A DNA stretch of 64,000 nucleotides, from assembly GCF_900102535.1 (NCBI RefSeq), contig NZ_FNBP01000008.1, positions 106,305-170,304 of the forward strand, given 5' to 3'. Below are positions 7,828 to 16,979 of the stretch, piece after piece. The stretch's first letter is position 1. Each line of letters starts with the position of its first letter. The position numbers and the translations under genes were made by a program. Below the pieces are notes generated by a model. It saw only the letters and a list, made by a program, of their open reading frames with translations. It ran no database searches and was not told the DNA's origin. The DNA is from Sulfitobacter delicatus (GTDB taxonomy: Bacteria > Pseudomonadota > Alphaproteobacteria > Rhodobacterales > Rhodobacteraceae).

Positions 7828-9759
7828 ATGAGATGGATTATGCGTGGGATCGGCGTGCTGTTGCTGATTGTCGTCATCGTGCTGGGTGCGTTGCTGTTGA
7901 TGCCCGGTGAGCGGATTGCGCGGCTTGCCAGCGATCAGTTGAGCCGGGTCACCGGGCGCGAGGTGTCGATTACCGGCGACGTGGGCGTGACCTTTTGGCC
8001 CGTGCTGGGGGTGACCGCCGGCGGGCTTGAGGTCGGCAATGCAGATTGGACCGATAAGGGCGCGATGCTGACGGCGGCGAATGCGGCGATTGGGGTGGAT
8101 GCGGGTGCCTTGCTGCGCGGTGAGATCCGCATCACCAATATCGCGGCGCAGAGCCCGGTGATCCGGTTGGAGCAGCGCCGCGATGGGCGGGCGAGTTGGC
8201 AGTTCACCGACAGCGCCAGCGGGGCACAGATCGAGACGGAGGCAGCGCCGTCGCAGCACAAGCGTCCGTTGAGCATTCAGAAGCTTGAGGTGGAGAATGC
8301 CACGTTGATCTACGACTCCGAAGGGGCCGATCTGGTGACCTATGAAGGTGTCGACCTCGCGCTCGACTGGCCTGAGCAGGGCGGGGCGGCGGATATTGTT
8401 GCCAGCATGGCGCCGACGGGCGAGCGGGTGACGCTGACCGGGCGGATTGAGGGCTTCGCGGCGTTCTTGGAGGGTGAAGTGCAGCCTTTGCGGGCGCAGT
8501 TGGAGACGCGCGGGGGGGAGGCCACCTTCGCTGGGCGCGGATCGCTGAAGGGGGCGCTGGCTGGGGATTTGAAGATCAATAGCGCGGACACTGCCGCATT
8601 TTTAGCGTCGCTCGGCGCGGGGGAGGTGGACCTGCCGCTTGGGCTGGGCCGCTCGGTCGATCTGCGCAGTGGGCTGACCTTGTCGCTCGACAGGCGCTTG
8701 GCACTGCGCGATATCGTGGCGGATTTGGGCGGCAACAGCGTGACCGGGCAGGCGGATCTGGCGCTGAATGGCAGGCCACGGATCAATGCTAACTTGCGTG
8801 CCGGGGCGCTGGACCTGTCGGGCGTGGGCGAAGCGGAGGGCGGCGCGGCTGTTGAGCGTCGGCAGGCTGCGGCTGACGGCTGGTCAGACGAGGAGATCGA
8901 CGCAGGTTGGCTCGCGGCCTTCGATGGCGAGATCGCACTAAGTGGGGACTCGATTACGCTCGGTGACCTCAAGGCGGGCCCCACAAGGACGGTGCTGCGC
9001 AATGACAATTCGCGCATGGTTTTTGATCTGCAAGACATGGCGGCCTATGGCGGCAAGATCGCAGGCGAATTTGTGATGAACAACCGCAGCGGCCTGTCGG
9101 TGGGCGGTAAGCTGCGGGCGCAAGGGGTGCAGATGCGCAACCTGTTGGAAGACGCCGCCGGGGTGACGCGGTTTACCGGGGATGGCGATGCAGCGCTGTC
9201 CTTTCTCGGCAGTGGGCAGTCGGTGGCGGCGATCATGCGCTCTTTGAGTGGCAGCGGCACGCTGGCGATGGGGCGCGGCACGATTGCGGGGATCGATCTG
9301 GACGCGCTGCTAGGCTCGGTCGATGCCAAAGGCGGCAGCACGGTGTTCGATTCCGTTGAGGCCAGCTTCGACATCGCGGATGGCGTGTTGCGCAACGATG
9401 ACCTGCTGATGCTCTTGCCGAACTTCAACGCCACCGGAGAGGGGCGTGTCGATCTGGGGGCGCGGAGCATCGATTATACGGTCACGCCCAAGGCGCTGCG
9501 CGTCAATGCGTCGCGCGGGGGGCTGGCGGTGCCGGTGCGGATCACCGGACCTTGGGCCGACCCGAAGGTCAAAGCGGACTTGCGGGCGGCGATTGATCTG
9601 AACTTCAGCGAGGAGAAGAAACGCGCTGAGGATGTCGTGCGCCGCAAGGTGCAGGAGGAATTAGACATTGCGCCCGAAGACACCCGCGACCTTGAAGACC
9701 TTGTGAAAGACGAGTTGGAGAACGCGCTGAAACGCGAACTCTTGAAGCTCTTCGACTAG
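7828..9759 (+). CDS. AsmA-family protein
   Basis: 643 residues from the ATG at 7828, which has a GGAGGAGAGA ribosome site; the upstream GTG at 7789 is not needed. A single N-terminal membrane helix (about residues 5-25) is followed by the AsmA N-domain, with [18 protein letters not shown] and [13 protein letters not shown]. The C-terminal AsmA_2-like region ends with [19 protein letters not shown] and [12 protein letters not shown]. Members are inner-membrane-anchored periplasmic bridge-like proteins implicated in phospholipid transport and outer-membrane assembly. The last 40 residues are highly charged. Confidence 0.92.
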   Translation: MRWIMRGIGVLLLIVVIVLGALLLMPGERIARLASDQLSRVTGREVSITGDVGVTFWPVLGVTAGGLEVGNADWTDKGAMLTAANAAIGVDAGALLRGEIRITNIAAQSPVIRLEQRRDGRASWQFTDSASGAQIETEAAPSQHKRPLSIQKLEVENATLIYDSEGADLVTYEGVDLALDWPEQGGAADIVASMAPTGERVTLTGRIEGFAAFLEGEVQPLRAQLETRGGEATFAGRGSLKGALAGDLKINSADTAAFLASLGAGEVDLPLGLGRSVDLRSGLTLSLDRRLALRDIVADLGGNSVTGQADLALNGRPRINANLRAGALDLSGVGEAEGGAAVERRQAAADGWSDEEIDAGWLAAFDGEIALSGDSITLGDLKAGPTRTVLRNDNSRMVFDLQDMAAYGGKIAGEFVMNNRSGLSVGGKLRAQGVQMRNLLEDAAGVTRFTGDGDAALSFLGSGQSVAAIMRSLSGSGTLAMGRGTIAGIDLDALLGSVDAKGGSTVFDSVEASFDIADGVLRNDDLLMLLPNFNATGEGRVDLGARSIDYTVTPKALRVNASRGGLAVPVRITGPWADPKVKADLRAAIDLNFSEEKKRAEDVVRRKVQEELDIAPEDTRDLEDLVKDELENALKRELLKLFD

Positions 9760-9855
9760 CGCGGCACGCCGCCCGTCCGCTGCCCCCATAAAACTCATGG
9801 TGGCGCAGGCGGGCGGGCTGCGGTAAGGCTGGCGCGACAGTCTAGGAGAGGCGCA

Positions 9856-11088
9856 ATGGCCAACGATCTTTTCAACAGTTTCATGACCGGCCCCGACGAA
9901 CAGGGCCGTTTTGGCGACTTCGGCGGACGGTTCGTCTCGGAAACGCTGATGCCGCTCATTCTTGAATTGGAAGAGCAGTATGAGAAGGCCAAGACCGACG
10001 ACAGTTTCTGGGCCGAGATGCATGATCTGTGGACCCATTACGTGGGCCGCCCCAGCCCGCTTTATCACGCCGAGCGGCTGACCGAGCATCTGGGCGGGGC
10101 CAAGGTTTACATGAAGCGCGACGAGTTGAATCACACCGGCGCGCATAAGATCAACAACGTGCTGGGCCAGATCATTCTGGCGCGGCGCATGGGCAAAAAG
10201 CGCATCATCGCGGAAACCGGCGCGGGGCAGCATGGGGTCGCCACGGCGACGGTCTGTGCCAAGTTCGGCCTGAAATGCGTCGTCTATATGGGCGCGCATG
10301 ACGTAGAGCGTCAGGCGCCCAACGTCTTCCGCATGCGCCTGCTGGGTGCTGAGGTGGTGCCGGTGACTTCGGGTCGCGGCACGCTGAAAGACGCGATGAA
10401 CGACGCGCTGCGCGACTGGGTGACCAACGTGCGCGACACTTTCTATTGCATCGGCACCGTGGCCGGGCCGCATCCCTATCCGGCGATGGTCCGTGATTTT
10501 CAGGCCATCATCGGCAAGGAAGTCCGCGAGCAGATGCAAGAGGCCGAAGGCCGTCTGCCCGACACGCTGATCGCTGCCATTGGAGGCGGGTCCAACGCCA
10601 TGGGTCTGTTCTACCCCTTCCTTGACGACAAGTCGGTCAACATCATCGGTGTTGAAGCGGGCGGTAAAGGTGTGGATGAGAAGATGGAACACTGCGCGTC
10701 GCTGACCGGTGGTCGCCCCGGCGTGCTGCACGGTAACCGCACCTATCTGTTGCAGGACGATGATGGGCAGATCTTGGAAGGCTTCTCGATCTCGGCGGGG
10801 CTCGACTATCCGGGCATCGGCCCAGAGCATTCCTGGCTACATGACATTGGCCGCGCTAAATATGTCTCGATCACTGACCGCGAGGCGCTGGAGGCGTTCC
10901 AGCTTTGCTGTGCGCTCGAAGGCATCATTCCGGCGCTGGAACCGAGCCACGCGCTCGCACATGTGCTGAAGATCGCGCCTGAGCTGCCCAAGGATCACCT
11001 GCTGGTGATGAACATGTGTGGCCGTGGCGACAAGGATATCTTTACTGTCGCCCGTGCGCTGGACTTTGACATGGGCGAATTCGCCTAA
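9856..11088 (+). CDS. trpB: Tryptophan synthase beta chain
   Basis: 410 residues, full length. It condenses indole and serine to tryptophan with PLP. The PLP lysine is K98 in HTGAHKINN, the phosphate-binding loop is GGGSNAMG (about residues 242-249), and the N-terminus [14 protein letters not shown] is diagnostic. A GGAGAGG ribosome site precedes the ATG at 9856. trpA lies about 8 kb away on the other strand (18,944-19,735), so the two subunits are not in one operon here. A hairpin terminator follows. Confidence 0.97.
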   Translation: MANDLFNSFMTGPDEQGRFGDFGGRFVSETLMPLILELEEQYEKAKTDDSFWAEMHDLWTHYVGRPSPLYHAERLTEHLGGAKVYMKRDELNHTGAHKINNVLGQIILARRMGKKRIIAETGAGQHGVATATVCAKFGLKCVVYMGAHDVERQAPNVFRMRLLGAEVVPVTSGRGTLKDAMNDALRDWVTNVRDTFYCIGTVAGPHPYPAMVRDFQAIIGKEVREQMQEAEGRLPDTLIAAIGGGSNAMGLFYPFLDDKSVNIIGVEAGGKGVDEKMEHCASLTGGRPGVLHGNRTYLLQDDDGQILEGFSISAGLDYPGIGPEHSWLHDIGRAKYVSITDREALEAFQLCCALEGIIPALEPSHALAHVLKIAPELPKDHLLVMNMCGRGDKDIFTVARALDFDMGEFA

Positions 11089-11116
11089 ATCCGGCTCATA
11101 ATTTAAGCGACCCGGA

Positions 11117-11146
11117 GGGGCCTGTGCGAAAGCGTGGGCCCTTTTT
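11117..11146 (+). terminator. Rho-independent terminator of trpB
   Basis: GGGCC/GGCCC outer stem closed by an inner GC-GAAA-GC tetraloop hairpin and followed by five T residues, 29 bp after the trpB stop. Confidence 0.8.
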
Positions 11147-11545
11147 GCATTTTTGCGGGCGCTCTTCGCAGGGTGTGACCGCCGTTTGAGCAAATTGAAA
11201 AGTAGTTCAAGAGAAAGACTGGAAAAAAGTTTTCCTAGGGTCGTTTTCCGCAGGATCCATCCTTCGGCTGACGCGCCGGACAGAAAACATGCGTTTCGCT
11301 CATACAGGCTTGACGCAAAGGCAGCTCAACTCCGTTTTCGGCGTCCCGAAAGCCTCCTAAACCAAGGTTTATGCCGGTCGGACAAGGGTTTAGATCGGCG
11401 GATTTAAACCCGGGACGGATAGCCAATTCCCTTCCGAATGCCCTTTTCCCTGTCATCCCGACGACGCCGCGTCACTGACCAGCGCCGCCACAACTTAACA
11501 ACGGGCCACCCCGATACCGGGCCAGCCCAACGCAAAGGACACGAC
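11147..11545. other. 400-bp intergenic leader of the secreted-protein array
   Basis: No convincing coding region. A CTTGACG element near 11,310 could be a -35 box. The stretch AAACCAAGGTTTA near 11,358 is a short palindrome. Otherwise nothing recognisable is seen, and the promoter of the downstream array must lie here. Confidence 0.4.
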
Positions 11546-11812
11546 ATGAAAAAGACACTGACAGCAACCGCCCTGATCCTCGCCACCGCCACTTCCGCAG
11601 CATTCGCGCAGGGCATGGAAGGCCAGCAGATCGGCTATAACGACAAACCCGATAACGGTGTTTCCTACTCCAGCCGCAGCGAAGCGGTAGACGCGCAGAC
11701 GCTCGAAATCTTCAACGAAGGCACCCTGCGCGCCGAAGACACATCCGACGTCACAATCACCGTCTTCCCCGCCGCTCAGGCCGACAAATCTGTAAACCGT
11801 TTCCCCCGCTAA
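11546..11812 (+). CDS. Small secreted protein, array member 1
   Basis: 88 residues. The N-terminus MKKTLTATALILATATSAAFAQ is a Sec signal peptide with a likely cut after AFA. The mature chain starts QGMEGQQIGYN, shared with the next two genes, and ends in VTITVFPAA...NRFPR. An AAAGGACACGAC ribosome-site leader immediately precedes the ATG and is repeated identically before members 2 and 3. The mature protein is short (about 67 residues), hydrophilic, and has no cysteines. The family is unknown to me; I infer an abundant periplasmic or exported structural or stress mini-protein. Confidence 0.82.
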   Translation: MKKTLTATALILATATSAAFAQGMEGQQIGYNDKPDNGVSYSSRSEAVDAQTLEIFNEGTLRAEDTSDVTITVFPAAQADKSVNRFPR

Positions 11813-11855
11813 TCGCGGCGACGGCTCTCCCAACTCACTCCCCAAAGGACACGAC

Positions 11856-12107
11856 ATGAAAAAGACATTCGCAACCACAGCCCTGATCCTCGCCACTGTT
11901 GGCTCCGCGGCATTCGCCCAAGGCATGGAAGGCCAGCAGGTCGGCTACAACGCAGACCCCGTTTCCGAGGCTGCCTATTCCACCCGCAACGCGACATCCG
12001 ATGCGCTGAACCTCGACAACCTGCGCGCCGAGCCTTCGGCTGAAGCGACCGTGACTGTCTTCGCAACCACTGCGGACGCGCAAGAAGACGGCCGTTTCCA
12101 GCGTTAA
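11856..12107 (+). CDS. Small secreted protein, array member 2
   Basis: 83 residues, paralogous to its neighbours. It has signal peptide MKKTFATTALILATVGSAAFA and mature start QGMEGQQVGYN. It shares a YSTRN block in the middle, an LRAE block, a VTVFATT strand and the C-terminal RFQR. It starts 43 bp after member 1 with the same CAAAGGACACGACATG leader, so the array is probably one transcript with equal translation signals. The middle of the mature chain has diverged strongly while both ends are kept, which suggests the ends matter for export or assembly. Function unknown. Confidence 0.82.
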   Translation: MKKTFATTALILATVGSAAFAQGMEGQQVGYNADPVSEAAYSTRNATSDALNLDNLRAEPSAEATVTVFATTADAQEDGRFQR

Positions 12108-12153
12108 GCGCGGCCAACCTCCCTCACAACTTTCTCCCCCGAAAGGACACGAC

Positions 12154-12426
12154 ATGAAAAAGACACTCGTAACCACCGCCCTGATCCTCGCCACCGCCGG
12201 TTCCGCCGCTTTTGCACAGGGCATGGAAGGTCATCAGATCGGCTACAACGACAAAGCCGCCAATGAAGCCATCTATTCCAGCCGCAGCCTGAACGATCAG
12301 GATCTGAAGCTTGAGCGCGACGTCTTCCTGCGCGGCCAGTTCCGCACCGATGTAGACGAAAACCAAGTCATCACCGTCTTCCCGACCCAAGACGAAAACC
12401 TCGATGACGGTGCCTTCCCCCGTTAA
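12154..12426 (+). CDS. Small secreted protein, array member 3
   Basis: 90 residues, third tandem paralogue. It has signal peptide MKKTLVTTALILATAGSAAFA, mature start QGMEGHQIGYN, a YSSRS block, VITVFPT and the C-terminal AFPR. It starts 46 bp after member 2 behind an AAAGGACACGAC leader. Compared with the others it has an insertion around DVFLRGQF. A GC hairpin follows, which may end the transcript. Confidence 0.82.
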   Translation: MKKTLVTTALILATAGSAAFAQGMEGHQIGYNDKAANEAIYSSRSLNDQDLKLERDVFLRGQFRTDVDENQVITVFPTQDENLDDGAFPR

Positions 12427-12446
12427 GCCTGACACAGGCCGCAACA

Positions 12447-12470
12447 GCGCTCGCCCCAAGGGGCGGGCGC
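12447..12470 (+). terminator. Hairpin after the secreted-protein array
   Basis: 11-bp stem (GCGCTCGCCCC / GGGGCGGGCGC, one G-T wobble) with a 2-nt loop as drawn, so probably 10 bp with a small loop in practice. It has no clear T-run, so it could be a transcript end-protecting hairpin rather than an intrinsic terminator. Confidence 0.45.
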
Positions 12471-12566
12471 CAAATCACCAAGGGTTGATCGCTGCGCATA
12501 GCCGCAATCCCTTGCGCTTTGAATTGGCATGGCTAGATACGCTTCATTGCAAGCCAAGGTAGCGCC

Positions 12567-13094
12567 ATGAACAATAAAAAGAAAATTGCCCTTTGGGTGA
12601 TCGCCGCTCTTCAATTCAATGCCACTCTCTATTTCGTACTGCTTTTCGCGCTTGAGGGGCAGGGGCTGACCCTCTTTGGGACACCTCTGACCGATCTTGG
12701 GCCGAATAATGGTGTGCAGGTTGTGGGCCTGATCCTTGGCGTCGTGCTGGGCTGGATGGCCTTGCGTATGAGCCTGCAAAGGGCGGAGCGTGCCGAGACA
12801 GCGTTGCGGCATTGTACGGTGCAATTCGCCGACGTGCTCGAAGAGCATTTCCGCGATTGGCATCTGACCCCCGCCGAGCGGGACGTCGCGGTTTTTCTGA
12901 TCAAAGGTCTGAACACCCGCGCCATTGCCGAGATGCGCGGCACCTCCGAAGGCACGATCAAAGCCCAGACCAATGCGATCTACCGCAAGGCGGGCGTCGC
13001 GGGCCGTGCGCAGCTTCTCAGCCTGTTTATCGAAGACCTGATGGACGACGCGTTGATGCCCGGGCCGAAGCCGCAACTGACGCAAGCGGCCTAA
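12567..13094 (+). CDS. Membrane-anchored LuxR-type (GerE) regulator
   Basis: 175 residues. Two hydrophobic segments (about residues 7-30 and 50-67) precede a short linker and a GerE helix-turn-helix: LTPAERDVAVFLIKGLNTRAIAEMRGTSEGTIKAQTNAIYRKAGV (in pieces, about residues 101-145). There is no receiver or autoinducer domain, so this is a one-component regulator that keeps its DNA-binding domain at the inner membrane. Such proteins could report envelope state. It lies 140 bp downstream of the secreted mini-protein array on the same strand; a regulatory link is inference only. Confidence 0.85.
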   Translation: MNNKKKIALWVIAALQFNATLYFVLLFALEGQGLTLFGTPLTDLGPNNGVQVVGLILGVVLGWMALRMSLQRAERAETALRHCTVQFADVLEEHFRDWHLTPAERDVAVFLIKGLNTRAIAEMRGTSEGTIKAQTNAIYRKAGVAGRAQLLSLFIEDLMDDALMPGPKPQLTQAA

Positions 13095-13098
13095 TCGG

Positions 13099-13668
13099 CT
13101 AGCGGGTCAGTTCCAAGATATCAAAGTCGCTTTCGACAGCAGGGGCGGGGAACAAGAGCCGCGCGCGCGTCGGGCTGATCCGTTGAAAGACGGCGACGTC
13201 ACTTTGTACCTTGCCGCCCGACGTGAAGTCTTCGGGCAGATTGCCGTAGTCTGGCGGGGTTTCGCCTCGCACATAGCCCACGCCGGTATAGACCGCTTGG
13301 CCTTCGCGCAGGGTGATCTCGCCGCGGGTCAGTTGCGATCCGGTGAGCTTTTCAAAGGCAAAGCCCCGGTCCGTCGCGGTGAAGCGGCATTTGAACGGGC
13401 TATAGACCACAAGCGGGCTGATGCCCCCCAGTTTGATCGTCCGGCAAGACCATTCGCCGGGGAGATCGGCAGCGAAGGCAATCTGCGGCTGGCCCGACAG
13501 TGCGCGGGTGAGGGCTGCGACGTCTTGTGGTGCGCCGCCTGAAAGGGCCTGCATCATCGCATCGCCGAAAGCTGCATCAAAATTGTCGAGCCGCGCCTCA
13601 TCGGCGGGACGCAGACTGCCGGCAAATGCTGCGACAGGCAGGGCGAGAAGCAGCAAGGCCAAGCGCAT
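13099..13668 (-). CDS. DUF4893-like periplasmic protein
   Basis: 189 residues with a signal peptide (MRLALLLLALPVAAFA). The core GEWSCRTIKLGG, followed by YSPFKCRFT and a long TDRGFAFEKLTGSQLTRG block, resembles the DUF4893 family, though I cannot confirm this without a profile search. The two cysteines could form a disulphide. It converges with the LuxR-type gene (4 bp apart) and starts 3 bp before the stop of the DUF2237 gene on the same strand, so these two are likely one transcript. Function unknown. Confidence 0.75.
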   Translation of the reverse strand: MRLALLLLALPVAAFAGSLRPADEARLDNFDAAFGDAMMQALSGGAPQDVAALTRALSGQPQIAFAADLPGEWSCRTIKLGGISPLVVYSPFKCRFTATDRGFAFEKLTGSQLTRGEITLREGQAVYTGVGYVRGETPPDYGNLPEDFTSGGKVQSDVAVFQRISPTRARLLFPAPAVESDFDILELTR

Positions 13669-13671
13669 GGA

Positions 13672-14055
13672 TCAGCCCTTTGCCGCATCAACGGCAAGGG
13701 CGCGCAGAACCTCGAGCGGCACGATGTCCAACGCCCGCAGATGGGTGGCAGCGAGATGCACCTGCGGCGCACAGCCCTCGTCCGCCGCCTGTAGGAACCG
13801 CCCGGCGCAGAGGCACCACGGGTCGCCCGGTTTGAGCCCGGCAAAACCGAACTCCGGGCGCGGGGTGCTGAGGTCATTGCCGACATATTTGGAATAGGCG
13901 AGAAACTCTGCCGTCATCACCGCACAGACGGTGTGGCTGCCCTGATCCTCGGCGCAGGTATTGCAATGGCCATCACGGAAAAAGCCGGTGACAGGATCGG
14001 TCCCGCAGAGCGTCAGCGGCTGGTTCAGGACATTGATGCTGCTGTCAGGTGTCAT
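13672..14055 (-). CDS. DUF2237-family cysteine-rich protein
   Basis: 127 residues from the ATG at 14,055, which has an AGGAG site 6 bp upstream. The family pattern is visible: LTLCGTDPVTGFFRDGHCNTC near the N-terminus, then GSHTVCAVMT and PGDPWCLCAGRF. The six conserved cysteines suggest a metal site or disulphides. The family is widespread and uncharacterised. It sits between a serine hydrolase gene and a DUF4893-like gene, all on the minus strand with short gaps, suggesting an operon. Confidence 0.83.
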   Translation of the reverse strand: MTPDSSINVLNQPLTLCGTDPVTGFFRDGHCNTCAEDQGSHTVCAVMTAEFLAYSKYVGNDLSTPRPEFGFAGLKPGDPWCLCAGRFLQAADEGCAPQVHLAATHLRALDIVPLEVLRALAVDAAKG

Positions 14056-14069
14056 AGGCTCTCCTGCTG

Positions 14070-15245
14070 TCATTCGCTGTCCGAGACCGAGGCCGCGATC
14101 TTGCGGAAAATCTCGATGTTCTGGTCCGAGACCCCAGCTTCGCGGAACTTGCGGTCGGCGGCGTTGGTGGCGATCACCACGCCCTTCGCGGTATCAATAT
14201 AGATGTATTGGCCGTAGATTCCACGCGCCATATATTCGCCCTCCGCGGCGCCGACGGGCACCCACCATTGATAGCCGTAGCCGATTTTGCCCTCGGCTGT
14301 TGGGGCGGTGGGCTTGGTTGAGGCCGCGACCCAATCTTCGGGCACGATTTGTTTGCCGTTCCATTCACCGCCCTGCGCGAACATTTGGCCAAAGCGGGCG
14401 TAGTCGCGTGTGGTCATGTTCAACCCGCCGAGGACAAAGGCCGTGCCCGCCCCATCGGTGATGTAATAGGGCGCGTGTTCCAGCCCCAGCGGCGCGATGA
14501 TCTTTTCGCTGAGCAGGTCCGGAATGTTGCGCCCCGTCGCCCCGCGCACCACCATGCCGATGACATGGGTGTCGATCGAGACATACTGCCACTGCGCGCC
14601 CGGCGCGACGAAACTGTCCGAAATCCCGGCCGTGAAGTCATCGAGCTTGCCGCCAAGCGCCACGACCCGGCCCATGCGGTTGATGTCTGAATCGTAGTCT
14701 AGATAGTCTTCGTCAAAGGTCACGCCGCTGGCCATATGCAGCACATTGCGCAGGCTGGCCCCGTCATAGGCGCTGCCACGCAGGGCGGGGGCGTATTTGG
14801 TCACCGGATCGTCGAGCGAGGCGATTTCGCCTTCTTCGAGCAGAATGCCGACCAATGCCGAGAGATAGCTTTTCGCGACCGACCAGCTGATGCGGCGGTC
14901 TTCTGGTCCGGTGCCTCGGAAATAATTCTCATAGACGATGGCACCGTCCTTGAGCACCACCAGCGCGGTCACGTCGCGCGCGTCGATCCACGTGTCGACT
15001 TCTGGGGGCAATTCCGTTTCAGGGCCGTAAGGTAGTTCCGTGGTGAGCCCGTCGCCCCGTGGCACCGGGGTGGAGAGGAAGGCACCGTCCATATGGCTGA
15101 AGTTGTGGACGATCTTTTCTTCGGAGAACAGTGAGTTGACGGCAAGAAGCCGTTCGATCTCTTCGCGTTTCCAAAGTCCGATGATGACCGCCGCCACCAG
15201 AAGCGCCAGCAAGATGCGGCCCAGCCATTTTCCGAATGTACGCAT
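14070..15245 (-). CDS. Serine hydrolase, beta-lactamase class C fold
   Basis: 391 residues from the ATG at 15,245; the 11-codon upstream extension is unlikely. The N-terminus has one membrane helix (about residues 8-24), so the enzyme is probably periplasmic and anchored. The active-site SxxK is SVAK in RISWSVAKSYLSAL (about residue 121), followed by a QYVSIDTHV region that should hold the YxN-equivalent tyrosine. The C-terminal part has GYGYQWWV, typical of the family. Members are esterases, D-aminopeptidases or penicillin-binding-like; the substrate is unknown. Confidence 0.87.
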   Translation of the reverse strand: MRTFGKWLGRILLALLVAAVIIGLWKREEIERLLAVNSLFSEEKIVHNFSHMDGAFLSTPVPRGDGLTTELPYGPETELPPEVDTWIDARDVTALVVLKDGAIVYENYFRGTGPEDRRISWSVAKSYLSALVGILLEEGEIASLDDPVTKYAPALRGSAYDGASLRNVLHMASGVTFDEDYLDYDSDINRMGRVVALGGKLDDFTAGISDSFVAPGAQWQYVSIDTHVIGMVVRGATGRNIPDLLSEKIIAPLGLEHAPYYITDGAGTAFVLGGLNMTTRDYARFGQMFAQGGEWNGKQIVPEDWVAASTKPTAPTAEGKIGYGYQWWVPVGAAEGEYMARGIYGQYIYIDTAKGVVIATNAADRKFREAGVSDQNIEIFRKIAASVSDSE

Positions 15246-15317
15246 GATTTCCCCCCCATGTTCAGGACAGTGAACCACGGCGGCACGGCAGGGGCCAGCG
15301 CGACATTGCGTTAGCCG

Positions 15318-16028
15318 TTAGCGGAAGCGGTCCATTAGCTTTTGCAGCGGCGACAGCGCCTCGGTTGGGGCTTCGGGTTCGGGCGACGCTTGCGGTTTTT
15401 CCGCAGCGGGTTTCTTTGCCTCTGACGGTTTCGGCCCTTTACTGCCCGTCCCCGACCGCGGCGGCGACACCCGCAGCCCCACGGCGTTCATAAAGCGCCC
15501 TGTATCACCACGCACCAGATCGGCAGCGCCGTCCGAGATGCCGCGTAGCACATCGTCCAGCCAACCGTCGTCCGCCTTAGGGAAGTCGCGCAGCACATAG
15601 CCTGCCACGGCGTCCTTATGGCCGGGGTGGCCAATGCCCATGCGCACGCGCTCATAGTCGGCACCGATATGCGCGTGGATTGAGCGCAGCCCGTTGTGGC
15701 CTGCATGGCCACCACCAGTCTTGCACTTCACCTTGCCGGGAGCGAGGTCCAACTCATCGTGGAACACAATCACGTCCACAGGGTCGATCTTGTAAAACTT
15801 CATCGCGGCCTGCACCGATTGGCCGGAGTTGTTCATAAAGGTCTCAGGTTTCAGCAAAACCGCGCGGTCCGAGCCAAAACGCCCCTCGCTGACACTGCCC
15901 TGAAACTTGCCTTTCCACGGGGCAAAGCCGTGATCCTCCGCGATCCGGTCTAGCGCCATAAAGCCGATGTTGTGACGGTTGCGGGCATATTTGCCGCCCG
16001 GATTGCCAAGGCCGACGATCAGTTTCAT
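15318..16028 (-). CDS. pth: Peptidyl-tRNA hydrolase
   Basis: 236 residues. It releases peptides from dropped-off peptidyl-tRNA and is normally essential. The catalytic His is in the GLGNPGGKYARNRHNIGF block (about residue 20), with Asp in FHDELDL. The core matches bacterial Pth; about 45 extra C-terminal residues are rich in Pro, Ala, Glu and Lys, an extension common in alphaproteobacteria. It lies about 180 bp downstream of the L25 gene on the same strand, the common rplY-pth pairing. Confidence 0.96.
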   Translation of the reverse strand: MKLIVGLGNPGGKYARNRHNIGFMALDRIAEDHGFAPWKGKFQGSVSEGRFGSDRAVLLKPETFMNNSGQSVQAAMKFYKIDPVDVIVFHDELDLAPGKVKCKTGGGHAGHNGLRSIHAHIGADYERVRMGIGHPGHKDAVAGYVLRDFPKADDGWLDDVLRGISDGAADLVRGDTGRFMNAVGLRVSPPRSGTGSKGPKPSEAKKPAAEKPQASPEPEAPTEALSPLQKLMDRFR

Positions 16029-16096
16029 GGGGTGTCTCCTGTGGTTTGGTGCAGTTTAGCAAGCAGCGCGGGGGGATGAAATGGCGTGCGGGTGCC

Positions 16097-16140
16097 GGAA
16101 TTTTTTAAAAATTCCGTGCCGATTTCTTTGAAAGAAATCG
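16097..16140. repeat. Twin palindromes in the rplY-pth spacer
   Basis: Two adjacent inverted repeats: GGAATTTTTTAAAAATTCC (16,097-16,115) and CGATTTCTTTGAAAGAAATCG (16,120-16,140), separated by 4 bp. Both are AT-rich palindromes unlike the surrounding sequence. I recall similar pairs elsewhere in Roseobacter-group genomes, which would make this a dispersed intergenic repeat. Confidence 0.6.
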
Positions 16141-16159
16141 GGATGGTCCTCAAACGCAA

Positions 16160-16186
16160 AACGGGGCCGCGTGATGCGACCCCGTT
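16160..16186 (-). terminator. Terminator of rplY
   Basis: Stem AACGGGG..CGC / GCG..CCCCGTT with a small loop, followed on the minus strand by TTTTGCGTTT. It is 24 bp after the rplY stop, so pth may need its own promoter or readthrough. Confidence 0.7.
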
Positions 16187-16210
16187 CCAGCAATGCCTTG
16201 CGGCTATTGC

Positions 16211-16867
16211 TTATTCTTCGCCGTCGGGCGGACCCATTTCGGTGGTCGGCACTTCGTCAGCTGCGGTCTCGTCTTCGTCGTCGTCCGACGCAGCAAGGCC
16301 AGCAGGAGCCGAAACAGTCGCCACAACAAAGTCGCGGTCGATTGTGGGCTTGGCGCCTTCGGGCAGGTCGACGCGGCTGATGGTTGCGCTGTCGCCGATC
16401 TCAAGACCGGAAATGTCCACGGTGACATACTCGGGGATGTCGGCAGCGGTCACGACCAGTTCAACTTCCGGACGGACCAGAGTGAGCACGCCACCCTTTT
16501 TCAGGCCGGGGCATTCTTCTTCGCCTTTCACTTCGACGTTGATGAACAGGTTGATCTTGGTGGTCCGCTTCAAGCGCATCAGGTCGACGTGCGTGGGCAG
16601 GTCCTTCACAACGTGGCGCTGCACGTCGCGGCAGATCACACGCACGTCGTCGTGGCCTTCAACCTTAAGGTTGAACAGGGTCGCTTTGAAGCGGCCTGCG
16701 CGCAGCTTGGTCAGCAGCTTGTTGAATGGGATGTTGATCGGCAGCGGCTCGTTGTCACCACCAAATACAATTCCAGGAACCATGCCATCGCGGCGTGCTT
16801 GACGAGCGGCGCCCTTGCCTGTCCCCGTACGTACCTGGGCTTCAAGATCAGGAATCTCTCCGGCCAT
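16211..16867 (-). CDS. rplY: 50S ribosomal protein L25/Ctc
   Basis: 218 residues, the long CTC form with an L25 domain plus a C-terminal beta domain and acidic tail. It binds 5S rRNA. Start ATG at 16,867 gives [23 protein letters not shown]..., the alphaproteobacterial N-terminus; the 32-codon upstream extension is rejected. Landmarks are [30 protein letters not shown] and [13 protein letters not shown]. The last 30 residues are strongly acidic ([11 protein letters not shown]). Confidence 0.96.
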   Translation of the reverse strand: MAGEIPDLEAQVRTGTGKGAARQARRDGMVPGIVFGGDNEPLPINIPFNKLLTKLRAGRFKATLFNLKVEGHDDVRVICRDVQRHVVKDLPTHVDLMRLKRTTKINLFINVEVKGEEECPGLKKGGVLTLVRPEVELVVTAADIPEYVTVDISGLEIGDSATISRVDLPEGAKPTIDRDFVVATVSAPAGLAASDDDEDETAADEVPTTEMGPPDGEE

Positions 16868-16979
16868 TTTAGTCTCCAATTGATTAGGGCGGGAATCCTC
16901 CAAGGCTGTATTCCCGCGTGAAGCCGCGCGTATAGACGGGTTTTGCCGGGCTGGAAAGGGCAAAAGGACCTGTTTCGCG

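Noticed and set aside
9661..10830. 389-residue open frame antisense to trpB
   Set aside because: It is a mirror of trpB codon structure in a GC-rich genome, without a ribosome site or any recognisable domain.
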